Source: JACCQS01 sp050999295 (GTDB taxonomy: Bacteria; Actinomycetota; Actinomycetes; Mycobacteriales; Geodermatophilaceae). From it: a stretch of 18,176 nucleotides of DNA. A model generated the notes under the pieces. The model did not search any database. It was not told the origin of the DNA and worked only from the letters and a program-made list of their open reading frames with translations. Position numbers and translations under genes: made by a program. This document shows positions 1-6,991 of this stretch, piece after piece. Location: the NCBI GenBank assembly GCA_050999295.1, contig JBPCPI010000075.1, positions 1-18,176 on the forward strand, given 5' to 3'. Numbering within the stretch: the stretch's first letter is position 1; each line of letters starts with the position of its first letter.

Positions 1-40
1 CTGGCCCCGACCCACCAGGCCCGCTTGGTCGGCGCGTTCG

Positions 41-529
41 ATGTACCTGCTGCATCACGTGCTGACTCCGGGCCGGCTCAAGCGCCTGTTCGCCCGCTTC
101 CTCGAACGGCATCAGCGGCTCTACACGCTATTTACGCGGGCGGAGAAACAGATCAAGGGCGGCGCCTTCGGGTGTCGGATGTGCGGTCAGTGCACGCTGC
201 CGGCGACGGGCTACGCCTGTCCGATGACCTGTCCCAAACAGCTGCGTAACGGCCCCTGTGGGGGGGTGTCGGCGACCGGGGCTTGCGAGGTGTACCCCGC
301 CGAGCGCTGCGTTTGGGTCACCGCGTACGAGCGTGCCGAGCAGGAGGGCAGAGTCAGCGATCTCACGCTCTTGCAGCGCCCGATCGATCATCGGGAGTGG
401 GGCCGCAGTTCCTGGGTGAACTACTGGCAGGGTCGCGACGACGACCTGTGGACTCCCGATGCCGGGTTGACCCGGACCCATCTCGTCCTGACCGACCTCC
501 GCCTGCACGCCGGGGGAACGCAGAAATGA
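41..529 (+). CDS. MetV-like MTHFR C-terminal-domain protein (eight-cysteine partner of MetF)
   Basis: Small cysteine-rich protein of the family annotated as methylenetetrahydrofolate reductase C-terminal domain, related to the MetV subunit that pairs with MetF in acetogens. Eight cysteines are seen at residues 45, 48, 51, 60, 64, 73, 82 and 90, including CRMCGQC and CPMTCPKQLRNGPCGG, which is the family signature and suits Fe-S cluster or zinc binding. Its stop overlaps the start of the next gene (metF) in ATGA, so the two are translationally coupled and probably form one enzyme. The frame is open to the left edge of the window without a stop. The ATG at 41 gives a sensible N-terminus (MYLLHHVLTPG), but it has no clear ribosome binding site and the true start may lie upstream. 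The family call is firm; the metal content is inferred. Confidence 0.85.
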   Translation: MYLLHHVLTPGRLKRLFARFLERHQRLYTLFTRAEKQIKGGAFGCRMCGQCTLPATGYACPMTCPKQLRNGPCGGVSATGACEVYPAERCVWVTAYERAEQEGRVSDLTLLQRPIDHREWGRSSWVNYWQGRDDDLWTPDAGLTRTHLVLTDLRLHAGGTQK

Positions 530-1506
530 TCCCGGCCGGTGATGGCCAGTTGCGAAGCGCACTGCGGTCCGGGCGGTTCGCGGTCACTGCCGAGATCGGC
601 CCGCCGCGCGGGGCCGATGCTGATGCCATCGCTGCCAAGGCCGCCCTTCTCCGGGACTGGGTGGACGCCGCCAACGTGACCGACAACCAGGGTGCGCACA
701 CCCGACTGGCGAGTTGGGCGGGCAGCATTCTGGCGTTGCGCAGTGGCGTCGAGCCGGTCATGCAAGTGACCACCCGCGATCGCAACCGGATCGCCCTGCA
801 ATCGGATCTGATCTCGGCCGGTGCGGTCGGCATCCCGAATGTCCTGATGCTCTCCGGTGACCATCCCAGCTTCGGGGATCACCCGGACGCGATGCCCGTC
901 TTCGACCTGGACAGTGTCCAATTGATCTGGACGGCGGCCTTGATGCGCGATCAGGGACGGCTGTTGTCGGGCAAGCCGGTGCAGCCCGCCCCGCAGTGGT
1001 TGATCGGGGCGGTGGAGAACCCCTTCGCGCCCCCGCTGCGCTTCCGGGCCGCCCGGCTGGGCAAGAAGGTCGCTGCCGGCGCGGAGTTCGTCCAGACCCA
1101 GTTCGTCTTCGACCTGGACATCTTCTCTCGGTGGATGGGCGAGGTCACCGATCTGGGTCTGGACCAACGCTGTGGAATCATCGCCGGGATCGGCCCGATC
1201 CGGACCGTGCGGGCGATGGAGTTCATGCAGACCAGGGTTCCCGGGATCCACATTCCCGACGACGTTGTCCGGCGGCTGCGCGGTGTTCCCTCGGAACAGG
1301 TCGCGGCGCATGGGATGACGCTGTGCGTCGAGACCATCCAGCGGCTACGCGAGACGCCTGGGGTCGCGGGGATACACGTGATGGCCTTCGGCCAGGAACA
1401 GGTCGTTCCCGAGCTGCTTGAGCGCGCCGGCATCCCGCCGCGTACGGCGAGCGCGGCGAGCGAGGCCTACAGAAAAAACACGGGATTGGCTGACGATGCT
1501 GGTTGA
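526..1506 (+). CDS. metF: Methylenetetrahydrofolate reductase (MetF family)
   Basis: A 326-residue TIM-barrel flavoprotein family member that reduces 5,10-methylene-THF to 5-methyl-THF. Visible family features are the catalytic Glu in VTAEIGPPRG (Glu23), VTDNQ (51-55), LSGDHP with Asp112 (the counterpart of LRGD), and EFVQTQFVFD (187-196). The length is normal for MetF. The ATG at 526 was chosen because it sits in an ATGA overlap with the preceding gene and has a GGGGGA ribosome binding site at 512-517. Longer in-frame starts would run deep into the upstream gene. The cytosolic enzyme probably acts with the cysteine-rich protein encoded just upstream, as in MetVF-type reductases. The next gene starts 11 bases before this stop, so translation is coupled. 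Confidence 0.93.
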   Translation: MIPAGDGQLRSALRSGRFAVTAEIGPPRGADADAIAAKAALLRDWVDAANVTDNQGAHTRLASWAGSILALRSGVEPVMQVTTRDRNRIALQSDLISAGAVGIPNVLMLSGDHPSFGDHPDAMPVFDLDSVQLIWTAALMRDQGRLLSGKPVQPAPQWLIGAVENPFAPPLRFRAARLGKKVAAGAEFVQTQFVFDLDIFSRWMGEVTDLGLDQRCGIIAGIGPIRTVRAMEFMQTRVPGIHIPDDVVRRLRGVPSEQVAAHGMTLCVETIQRLRETPGVAGIHVMAFGQEQVVPELLERAGIPPRTASAASEAYRKNTGLADDAG

Positions 1507-2980
1507 GGTCCGCCCCACCAAGAAGTTGCGCGGCGAGAAGGCGGTGGATCTCACCGCGTGCCTGTCACCGATCGTGGATGCCCTGTGCGCGGACTCACTC
1601 GATCTGTCCCGTGTGCGCCTGGTCTGTGACTGGGTGCAGTACAAGAACAACTTCCGCGACGTCATCGATCTACGGCCGATCCTTGTCCCGCCCAACCTCA
1701 ACGGCGGAGATGGCGAATCCGACGAGGACAAGCTGGAGATCGCCGTCGACCTGCGTCGGTGCGCGCAGGCGGATCTGGCCGACATCGTCCGCAACGTCCT
1801 GACCCGCCGTACCGCTCCGAATGGCCTGGGCCGGGTCTACCTCGAGGACTGGTCGACGGGGACCACGAGTCGGATCTGGGAGTTCAACTCGTTGTACTGG
1901 CGCTTCCTAGGGGTCTGGGAGAAGGCGACCGGACGCTTGTACGAGCAGGCGCTGCCGGGCGGAGCGAGTGATGCGCGCAACATCGCCGGCGTGCACGAAC
2001 TGATCAAGGAGATGTTCTCGGTCTGGGACGACCTGGCAGCGCACAATTCATTGCCGGACGAGCTCTACGTCATCGAACTCGGGGTCGGCAACGGCAATCA
2101 GGCCAAGACGTGGCTCGACGAGTTCGCCAAACTGGACGCCGAACATGGCACGGAGTACTACCGCCGGCTGCACTACATGATGTGTGACTACTCCGAGCAT
2201 GTCCTCGAGCTGGCCCGGAAGAATGTGGCCGACCACGCCTCCCACGTGAGCTCCTTTCCGTTGGATGCCACCACCCCGATGACGGCCCTGGGGTTCCTGC
2301 GGTACAAGGTTTTTCTCGTCTACATCTCCAACGTCTATGACAATCTGCCGACCGAGGACGTCGCGCAGATCGGCGGGCACACCTACAGCGCCGAGATCCG
2401 TTCGTATCTCCCGGTGGAGGCCGCAGACCGGATCGCGGCGGACTTCGGGTTCGAACCTGGCTCGCTGGTCGGGGCGATCCACAAGCTGCTTTCGCTGGGT
2501 CCCGAACTCCTCACCGACGCGCTCTCGGCCCAGTTCCCGGATGTCGCGCGTGGAGCCGCATTCTGGATGGCGGTCTGGGACGCAGTCAAGCTCGAGGAAC
2601 GCTACGTGCCCATGACCGGCCTGGATCTGTATCACGTCGCTCCGGGGGTCAACGGGGAGATGCTCCGGCCGATGTTGGAGCGGCACGGTGACGTGCGGAT
2701 GCAGGTCAGCAACGGGGCGATCGCCAGTTTCGTCGACACCCTCCCGCTGCTGCACCCCTACGGCCGCCTGCTTTGCCACGACATCTTCGTCACCGATCCG
2801 CATCAGTACCGGACCGGGTTCCTCGGTCCGGGGAAGTACGACGGATCGATTGTCAACTGGGTGAACGGTCCGCTGCTGCAACACATCGGGCGGCGCAAGG
2901 GTTTTGACGTCAGTTACGCCCCTTTCGCACATCGGACCGGGACGAATATTGTCACGCTCACCGCCCAGGTGCGGGACTGA
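1496..2980 (+). CDS. Large SAM-dependent methyltransferase (MidA/NDUFAF7-like fold), unknown substrate
   Basis: A 494-residue protein. The motif I SAM-binding loop VIELGVGNGNQ is at 192-202, followed by an acidic residue in MMCDYS (Asp231) where the ribose hydroxyls are usually held, and LDAT (256-259) in the motif III area. The arrangement recalls the MidA/NDUFAF7 group (Methyltransf_28), but only loosely. Residues 1 to about 185 form a well-ordered-looking N-terminal region that I do not recognise, and about 200 residues after the Rossmann core are also specific. The ATG at 1496 overlaps the end of metF; a frame-compatible ATG at 1418 would sit far inside metF. Its place between MTHFR and methionine-synthase/SAM-synthetase genes suggests that the operon supplies SAM to this enzyme. 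The methyl acceptor cannot be read from the sequence. Confidence 0.8.
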   Translation: MLVEVRPTKKLRGEKAVDLTACLSPIVDALCADSLDLSRVRLVCDWVQYKNNFRDVIDLRPILVPPNLNGGDGESDEDKLEIAVDLRRCAQADLADIVRNVLTRRTAPNGLGRVYLEDWSTGTTSRIWEFNSLYWRFLGVWEKATGRLYEQALPGGASDARNIAGVHELIKEMFSVWDDLAAHNSLPDELYVIELGVGNGNQAKTWLDEFAKLDAEHGTEYYRRLHYMMCDYSEHVLELARKNVADHASHVSSFPLDATTPMTALGFLRYKVFLVYISNVYDNLPTEDVAQIGGHTYSAEIRSYLPVEAADRIAADFGFEPGSLVGAIHKLLSLGPELLTDALSAQFPDVARGAAFWMAVWDAVKLEERYVPMTGLDLYHVAPGVNGEMLRPMLERHGDVRMQVSNGAIASFVDTLPLLHPYGRLLCHDIFVTDPHQYRTGFLGPGKYDGSIVNWVNGPLLQHIGRRKGFDVSYAPFAHRTGTNIVTLTAQVRD

Positions 2981-2981
2981 C

Positions 2982-4064
2982 ATGAACGAGTCGACCCGTC
3001 GGTCCACGCCGGCAGACCCACCGCTGCTGCCGACCACGGTCGTCGGTTCGTACTCGGTCCCAGAGTGGTTGGAGCGCCTCAAGACCGATTTCTACCTGCA
3101 CCGGATCAGCCGGGCGCACCTCGACGAGATCCATGACGTGGCGATCAAGGCGGCGATCAAGGACCAGGAACAGGCCGGCATCGATGTCGTCTCCGACGGA
3201 GAGCTTCGCCGTGACAACGACATCGATTATTTACTCGCCCGCATCCCGGGGGTGTCCATCCTCAATCCTGCCAAGTCCTACTACTACGACTACTTCGAGG
3301 CGGAGGTGCCCGAGCCGCTCTCGGCCGCGCGGGAGAGCTCGGCGCTTGGACTGGTCGACGACTTCGTCTTCACCCGAAGTCAGACCGACCGGCCGATCAA
3401 GTTCTCCTTCACCGGGCCGTTCTCGCTGTCCCGCCGGATCCGGAACTCCGCCTACAGCGACCGAGGCGAGCTTGTCCGGTCACTGGCGTACGCGCTGAAC
3501 GTCGCGGCACGCGAGTTGGTTGCGGCCGGAGCAACCCGGCTGCAGATTGACGAGCCGTTCCTGGCTGGGTACCCCGACGAGGTGGGTCTGGCCATCGATG
3601 CGATCAATCTCGTGACCAAGGACGTCGACGCCGACTGGGCGCTGCACGTCTGTTACGGCAACCGGTATGCCCGGCCCTCCTGGGAGGGCCACTACGACTT
3701 CCTCTTCCCGGCGGTCCTCGACGCAGAGGTCGGCACCCTGGTCCTGGAGTTCGCCCGCAAGGGGTACGAAGACCTTTCCTTGTTCGCGCGCTACCCATGG
3801 GAGCGCGGCCTGGGCCTGGGCGTGGTCGACGTGAAGAGCGAAGACGTCGAGACTACTGACATCGTGGCCGGCCGCATCCGTAAGGCCCTGGACGTCGTGC
3901 CGGCCGATCGGCTCGTCATCAACCCGGACTGCGGACTGCGGCACCTGCCGGCCACCGTGGCGCGGGCGAAGCTCCGGGCGATGGTCGCCGCCGCCGCCGC
4001 CGTACGCCGAGAACTCACCGGTTCACCGGTAAGCCAGCAGAGCACCGCGACAGAGGAGAGTTAG
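2982..4064 (+). CDS. Core MetE-like (cobalamin-independent type) methionine synthase
   Basis: A 360-residue protein matching only the C-terminal catalytic half of MetE. It starts with TTVVGSY (18-24), has SDGELRRD (71-78) and DEP (190-192), and keeps all four expected zinc ligands: His222 and Cys224 (LHVCYG), Glu256 (LVLEF) and Cys317 (NPDCGLR). It should transfer a methyl group to a zinc-bound thiol, most simply homocysteine to methionine. The N-terminal MetE half is absent, as in the short 'core-MetE' families whose methyl donors differ from methyl-THF polyglutamate. The ATG at 2982 follows the previous stop by one base. A TTA leucine codon, rare in such DNA, lies at 3231-3233 (Leu84). Being upstream of metK, it fits a methionine-to-SAM supply line. 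Family is sure; donor and acceptor are inferred. Confidence 0.85.
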   Translation: MNESTRRSTPADPPLLPTTVVGSYSVPEWLERLKTDFYLHRISRAHLDEIHDVAIKAAIKDQEQAGIDVVSDGELRRDNDIDYLLARIPGVSILNPAKSYYYDYFEAEVPEPLSAARESSALGLVDDFVFTRSQTDRPIKFSFTGPFSLSRRIRNSAYSDRGELVRSLAYALNVAARELVAAGATRLQIDEPFLAGYPDEVGLAIDAINLVTKDVDADWALHVCYGNRYARPSWEGHYDFLFPAVLDAEVGTLVLEFARKGYEDLSLFARYPWERGLGLGVVDVKSEDVETTDIVAGRIRKALDVVPADRLVINPDCGLRHLPATVARAKLRAMVAAAAAVRRELTGSPVSQQSTATEES

Positions 4065-4067
4065 ACC

Positions 4068-5273
4068 ATGGCGCAGCGTGACAACGAATTCATGTTCACG
4101 TCCGAATCGGTGACGGAGGGCCATCCGGACAAGATGGCCGACGCCATCTCCGACGCCATCCTGGACGCGGCCCTGGAATTCGACCCGTACTCGCGAGTCG
4201 CGTGCGAGACGATGGTGACTACCGGGATGGTCGTGATCGCGGGTGAGATCACCACGTCCGGACAACTCCCGTACACCGACATCGTGCGCGAAACCGTGCG
4301 CCGGATCGGCTATACGGCCGATTGCGGCTTCGACCCGGACCACGTCGCGGTGCTGGTCGCCGTCGACCGGCAGTCCCCGGATATCGCCCAGGGCGTCGAC
4401 ACCGCGCAGGAGACTCGCGCCGAGGCCAGCACCGACACCCTCGACTCCGTCGGTGCGGGCGATCAAGGGATGATGTTCGGCTACGCCACGAACGAGACCC
4501 CGGAACTCATGCCGATGCCGATCGCGCTGGCCCACCGACTCGCTCGCCAACTCGCCCACGTTCGCAAGAGCGGCGTCCTCCCGCATCTGCGTCCGGATGG
4601 AAAGACCCAAGTCACCGTGCGATACCTCGACGGTGTGCCGGTGTCGGTCGAGAAGGTCCTGATCTCCACCCAGCACGACGAGGACTCCGAGGCCAACCTG
4701 GCTGACGAGCTGTGGAACGAGGTCGTCACAAGAGTGATTCCGGCGCAGCTGTACGACGCGGAGAGCCTGCGGGCGAACTTCTACGTGAACCCCACCGGCC
4801 GGTTCGTCATCGGCGGCCCGGTGGGGGATGCCGGTCTCACCGGACGCAAGATCATCGTCGACACCTACGGCGGATTTGCCCGGCACGGCGGCGGCGCGTT
4901 CTCCGGCAAAGACCCGTCGAAGGTTGACCGATCCGCGGCCTACGCCGCCCGTTACGTGGCCAAGAACATCGTGGCCGCCGGGCTCGCCGACCGGGCGGAG
5001 GTGCAGGTCGCCTACGCGATCGGCGTGGCCCGCCCACTGTCGCTCCTGGTGGAGACGTTCGGAACGGAGAAGGTCTCCAAGGGCGTGATCCGTGCCCTGG
5101 TCGAGAAGCACTTCGACCTGCGCCCGGCTGCCTTCCGGGACTATCTAAAGCTACATCGGCCGATCTACAGCGCCACGTCCGCCTACGGACACTTCGGCCG
5201 GAACGACGCCGACTTCACCTGGGAGAACACCGATCTCGCCGATGTGTTGCGCAGCGCAGCCGGCCTGTCATAG
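4068..5273 (+). CDS. metK: S-adenosylmethionine synthetase
   Basis: A 401-residue MetK of full, normal length that makes SAM from methionine and ATP. Signatures are SESVTEGHPDK (12-22, with the catalytic-site His19), GAGDQGMMFGYA (129-140) and GGGAFSGKDPSKVDRSAAY (274-292, the phosphate/metal loop). The ATG at 4068 has a strong GAGGAGAG ribosome binding site at 4053-4060 and starts three bases after the preceding stop, so it is the last gene of the five-gene methyl operon. In actinobacteria the housekeeping metK usually lies near coaBC and priA. This copy sits among MTHFR, methyltransferase and core-MetE genes, so it may be a dedicated second copy; that is an inference from context. Its stop overlaps the convergent hydrolase gene by six bases. 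Confidence 0.96.
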   Translation: MAQRDNEFMFTSESVTEGHPDKMADAISDAILDAALEFDPYSRVACETMVTTGMVVIAGEITTSGQLPYTDIVRETVRRIGYTADCGFDPDHVAVLVAVDRQSPDIAQGVDTAQETRAEASTDTLDSVGAGDQGMMFGYATNETPELMPMPIALAHRLARQLAHVRKSGVLPHLRPDGKTQVTVRYLDGVPVSVEKVLISTQHDEDSEANLADELWNEVVTRVIPAQLYDAESLRANFYVNPTGRFVIGGPVGDAGLTGRKIIVDTYGGFARHGGGAFSGKDPSKVDRSAAYAARYVAKNIVAAGLADRAEVQVAYAIGVARPLSLLVETFGTEKVSKGVIRALVEKHFDLRPAAFRDYLKLHRPIYSATSAYGHFGRNDADFTWENTDLADVLRSAAGLS

Positions 5274-6173
5274 GCGCGCTGTCAGCGGGCCGGGGACGCC
5301 CTCTCGGGAAAGGAAATCGGCGATCGCGTCGGCAACAAGAGCTGGCTGATCCTCCGGCGAGAAGTGGCCGGCATCGGCGATCACGACGCGATCAGCGGTG
5401 GGCAGTAGCGACTCGATCTCGGCGCTGACCTCAACCGGCAGCCATCGGTCCTGCTCGCCCCATACGAGGCGGGTGGGAGTGCCCATGTCGCTCAGCATCG
5501 TTTCGAAGTCGGCCGTGTCCTGCTCGTTGAACCCCGCGACATTGCGCAGCCAGAGCTGATGCCCGACTTCGCCCTCCCACTGGTCGAAGTAGGCAGCGAA
5601 CACCTTCTCCTCCATCGGTGTCGCGGTTGCCGTGCGCAGGTGCGCCGCCGCGACCTCCCGGAAAATGTGGGTCGGCATGCTCCGGTAGACCTCGAGGTTC
5701 GCCTTGATGTGGCGCGTGGTCGCGGTGATCCACGGCCGAAGCACCACCGCGTCGACCAGGACGATCTTGCGCGCCGGGGTCCCCTCGAGCAGGTGCGCCC
5801 GAAGCACCGCAGCGCCGCCGATGTCGTGTCCGACCAGCGCGGGCTGCGTCAGGCCCCAGAGCCGCACGATTTCATCGAGTACGCGCCCGTGGACTCCGAC
5901 GGTCACCTCCTGGCCGTGGTTGGGTTCGGACTCCCCGTAGCCGAGCAGATCGAAGACGTACACGGTGAACTGCTCGGCCAGGCGCGGCGCAACCTCACGC
6001 CATAGCAGGGAGCGGCTTGGCGTGCCGTGCACGAGTACGACAGGTGGCCCCTCGCCCAGAGCCTCCCAGGCGATCGTGCCGAAGGCCGTGGGTATAGCCC
6101 GGCCGAGCGTCCAGTCGACTGTGTTCAGCACGCGCTCAGTGAACCGCCTCATCAATCGCCGGCAAACAGCCAT
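5268..6173 (-). CDS. Alpha/beta hydrolase with Asp nucleophile (epoxide hydrolase/dehalogenase-like)
   Basis: A 301-residue alpha/beta-hydrolase fold protein. It shows the oxyanion segment LVHGTPS (47-53), the strand-end motif FDLLGYGES (74-82), the nucleophile elbow GHDIGG (115-120) with Asp117 instead of Ser, the likely acid Asp242 in WGEQDRW, and the base His270 in ADAGHFS. An Asp nucleophile is typical of epoxide hydrolases and haloalkane/haloacid dehalogenases, so C-O or C-halogen cleavage through an alkyl-enzyme ester is more likely than plain esterase action. The substrate is unknown. Possible starts are ATG at 6200, 6173 or 6152, none with a convincing ribosome binding site; 6173 is a compromise. 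The open frame extends much further, to 6887, but that part lies opposite the TetR gene and looks non-coding. It is divergent from the TetR gene. Confidence 0.85.
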   Translation of the reverse strand: MAVCRRLMRRFTERVLNTVDWTLGRAIPTAFGTIAWEALGEGPPVVLVHGTPSRSLLWREVAPRLAEQFTVYVFDLLGYGESEPNHGQEVTVGVHGRVLDEIVRLWGLTQPALVGHDIGGAAVLRAHLLEGTPARKIVLVDAVVLRPWITATTRHIKANLEVYRSMPTHIFREVAAAHLRTATATPMEEKVFAAYFDQWEGEVGHQLWLRNVAGFNEQDTADFETMLSDMGTPTRLVWGEQDRWLPVEVSAEIESLLPTADRVVIADAGHFSPEDQPALVADAIADFLSREGVPGPLTARL

Positions 6174-6296
6174 CCCTTTGCCAGGCCGCTGAGGGGTCAT
6201 TGAACGCGGGGTCTGCGACACTCCTACGATTGGGGTGAGTGGCCCCTTGCCACGACGAAGATCGATGTCCACGGGGACCAGAACAGTTGGTGACGG

Positions 6297-6944
6297 ATGA
6301 CCGCGAAACCACGTCAACGTGCGAACCAGGCTGCACCGGCCGAAGGCGGCCGCGAGCGCACCATGCGCGCGGCCTACGAGTTGTTCAGCCGCGGAGGCAC
6401 CCGGGCGGTCGGTGTGGATGCGGTCGTTGCCAGGGCAGCTGTTGCCAAGATGACCCTCTATCGGCACTTCCCCTCCAAGCAGGATCTTGTGCTCGCCTTC
6501 CTCGAACGACGCGAACAACTGTGGACCCGAGAGTGGCTGGCGGCGGAGGTCGTCCGACGCGAGAGCCGACCAGCCGCGCGACTGCTGGCGATCTTCGACG
6601 TCTTCAGTGAGTGGTTCCATGCCGAGGATTTCGAGGGGTGCACCTTCATCCAGGTCCTGCTCGAGCACACCGACCTGAGCGACCCAGTACGGGTGACCAC
6701 CGTGGCGAACCTGGAGAACATCCGCGGTTTCCTGCGCGGGCTCGCGGCCGACGCCGGGATCGAGGACACCGACTCGTTCGCCCGGCAGTGGCACATCCTG
6801 ATGAAGGGCTCGATCATCTCCGCACTGGAAGGTGACGTCGAGGCGGCCATGCGCGCCAAGGAGATGGGCACCCTGCTCCTGCGCCACCGCGGCATCGACG
6901 CCAACCCCAGCCAGGGGACGCTCCGGGATTCGTCTGGCCGTTGA
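6297..6944 (+). CDS. TetR/AcrR-family transcriptional regulator
   Basis: A 215-residue one-component regulator. The N-terminal helix AAYELFSRGG (25-34) leads into the helix-turn-helix at about 38-58 (GVDAVVARAAVAKMTLYRHF), ending in the typical YRHFPSKQDLV. The C-terminal ligand-binding domain (about 75-200) is unassigned. The ATG at 6297 has only a weak upstream ribosome binding site, but it gives the usual short basic lead before helix 1. It is divergent from the Asp-nucleophile hydrolase and convergent with a core-MetE-like gene, so it most likely controls one or both. A perfect palindrome suited to a TetR dimer lies before the core-MetE-like gene. Only a matching half-site (GGTCTG, 6210-6215) is seen in the hydrolase-tetR gap, so autoregulation is uncertain. 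Confidence 0.92.
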   Translation: MTAKPRQRANQAAPAEGGRERTMRAAYELFSRGGTRAVGVDAVVARAAVAKMTLYRHFPSKQDLVLAFLERREQLWTREWLAAEVVRRESRPAARLLAIFDVFSEWFHAEDFEGCTFIQVLLEHTDLSDPVRVTTVANLENIRGFLRGLAADAGIEDTDSFARQWHILMKGSIISALEGDVEAAMRAKEMGTLLLRHRGIDANPSQGTLRDSSGR

Positions 6945-6991
6945 CCACCGATACCGCGGCGGCGTAGCGAGCCCGGAGCCGGGTCGAGAGG

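Noticed and set aside
283..525. Longer N-terminus for metF
   Set aside because: It would run through the cysteine-rich upstream gene in another frame; ATG 526 has an ATGA overlap and a good ribosome binding site.
1418..1495. Longer N-terminus for the methyltransferase starting inside metF
   Set aside because: It adds an Arg-rich, low-complexity stretch that is a shadow of metF codons; the ATG at 1496 is the normal short overlap.
6201..6887. N-terminal extension of the hydrolase, antisense to the TetR gene
   Set aside because: The translation lacks any domain character and mirrors high-GC codons of tetR; the hydrolase fold begins only after about 6150.
6972..6983. Short hairpin CCCGG-AG-CCGGG between tetR and the core-MetE-like gene as a terminator
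   Set aside because: Only four or five pairs and no T-run; too weak to call.
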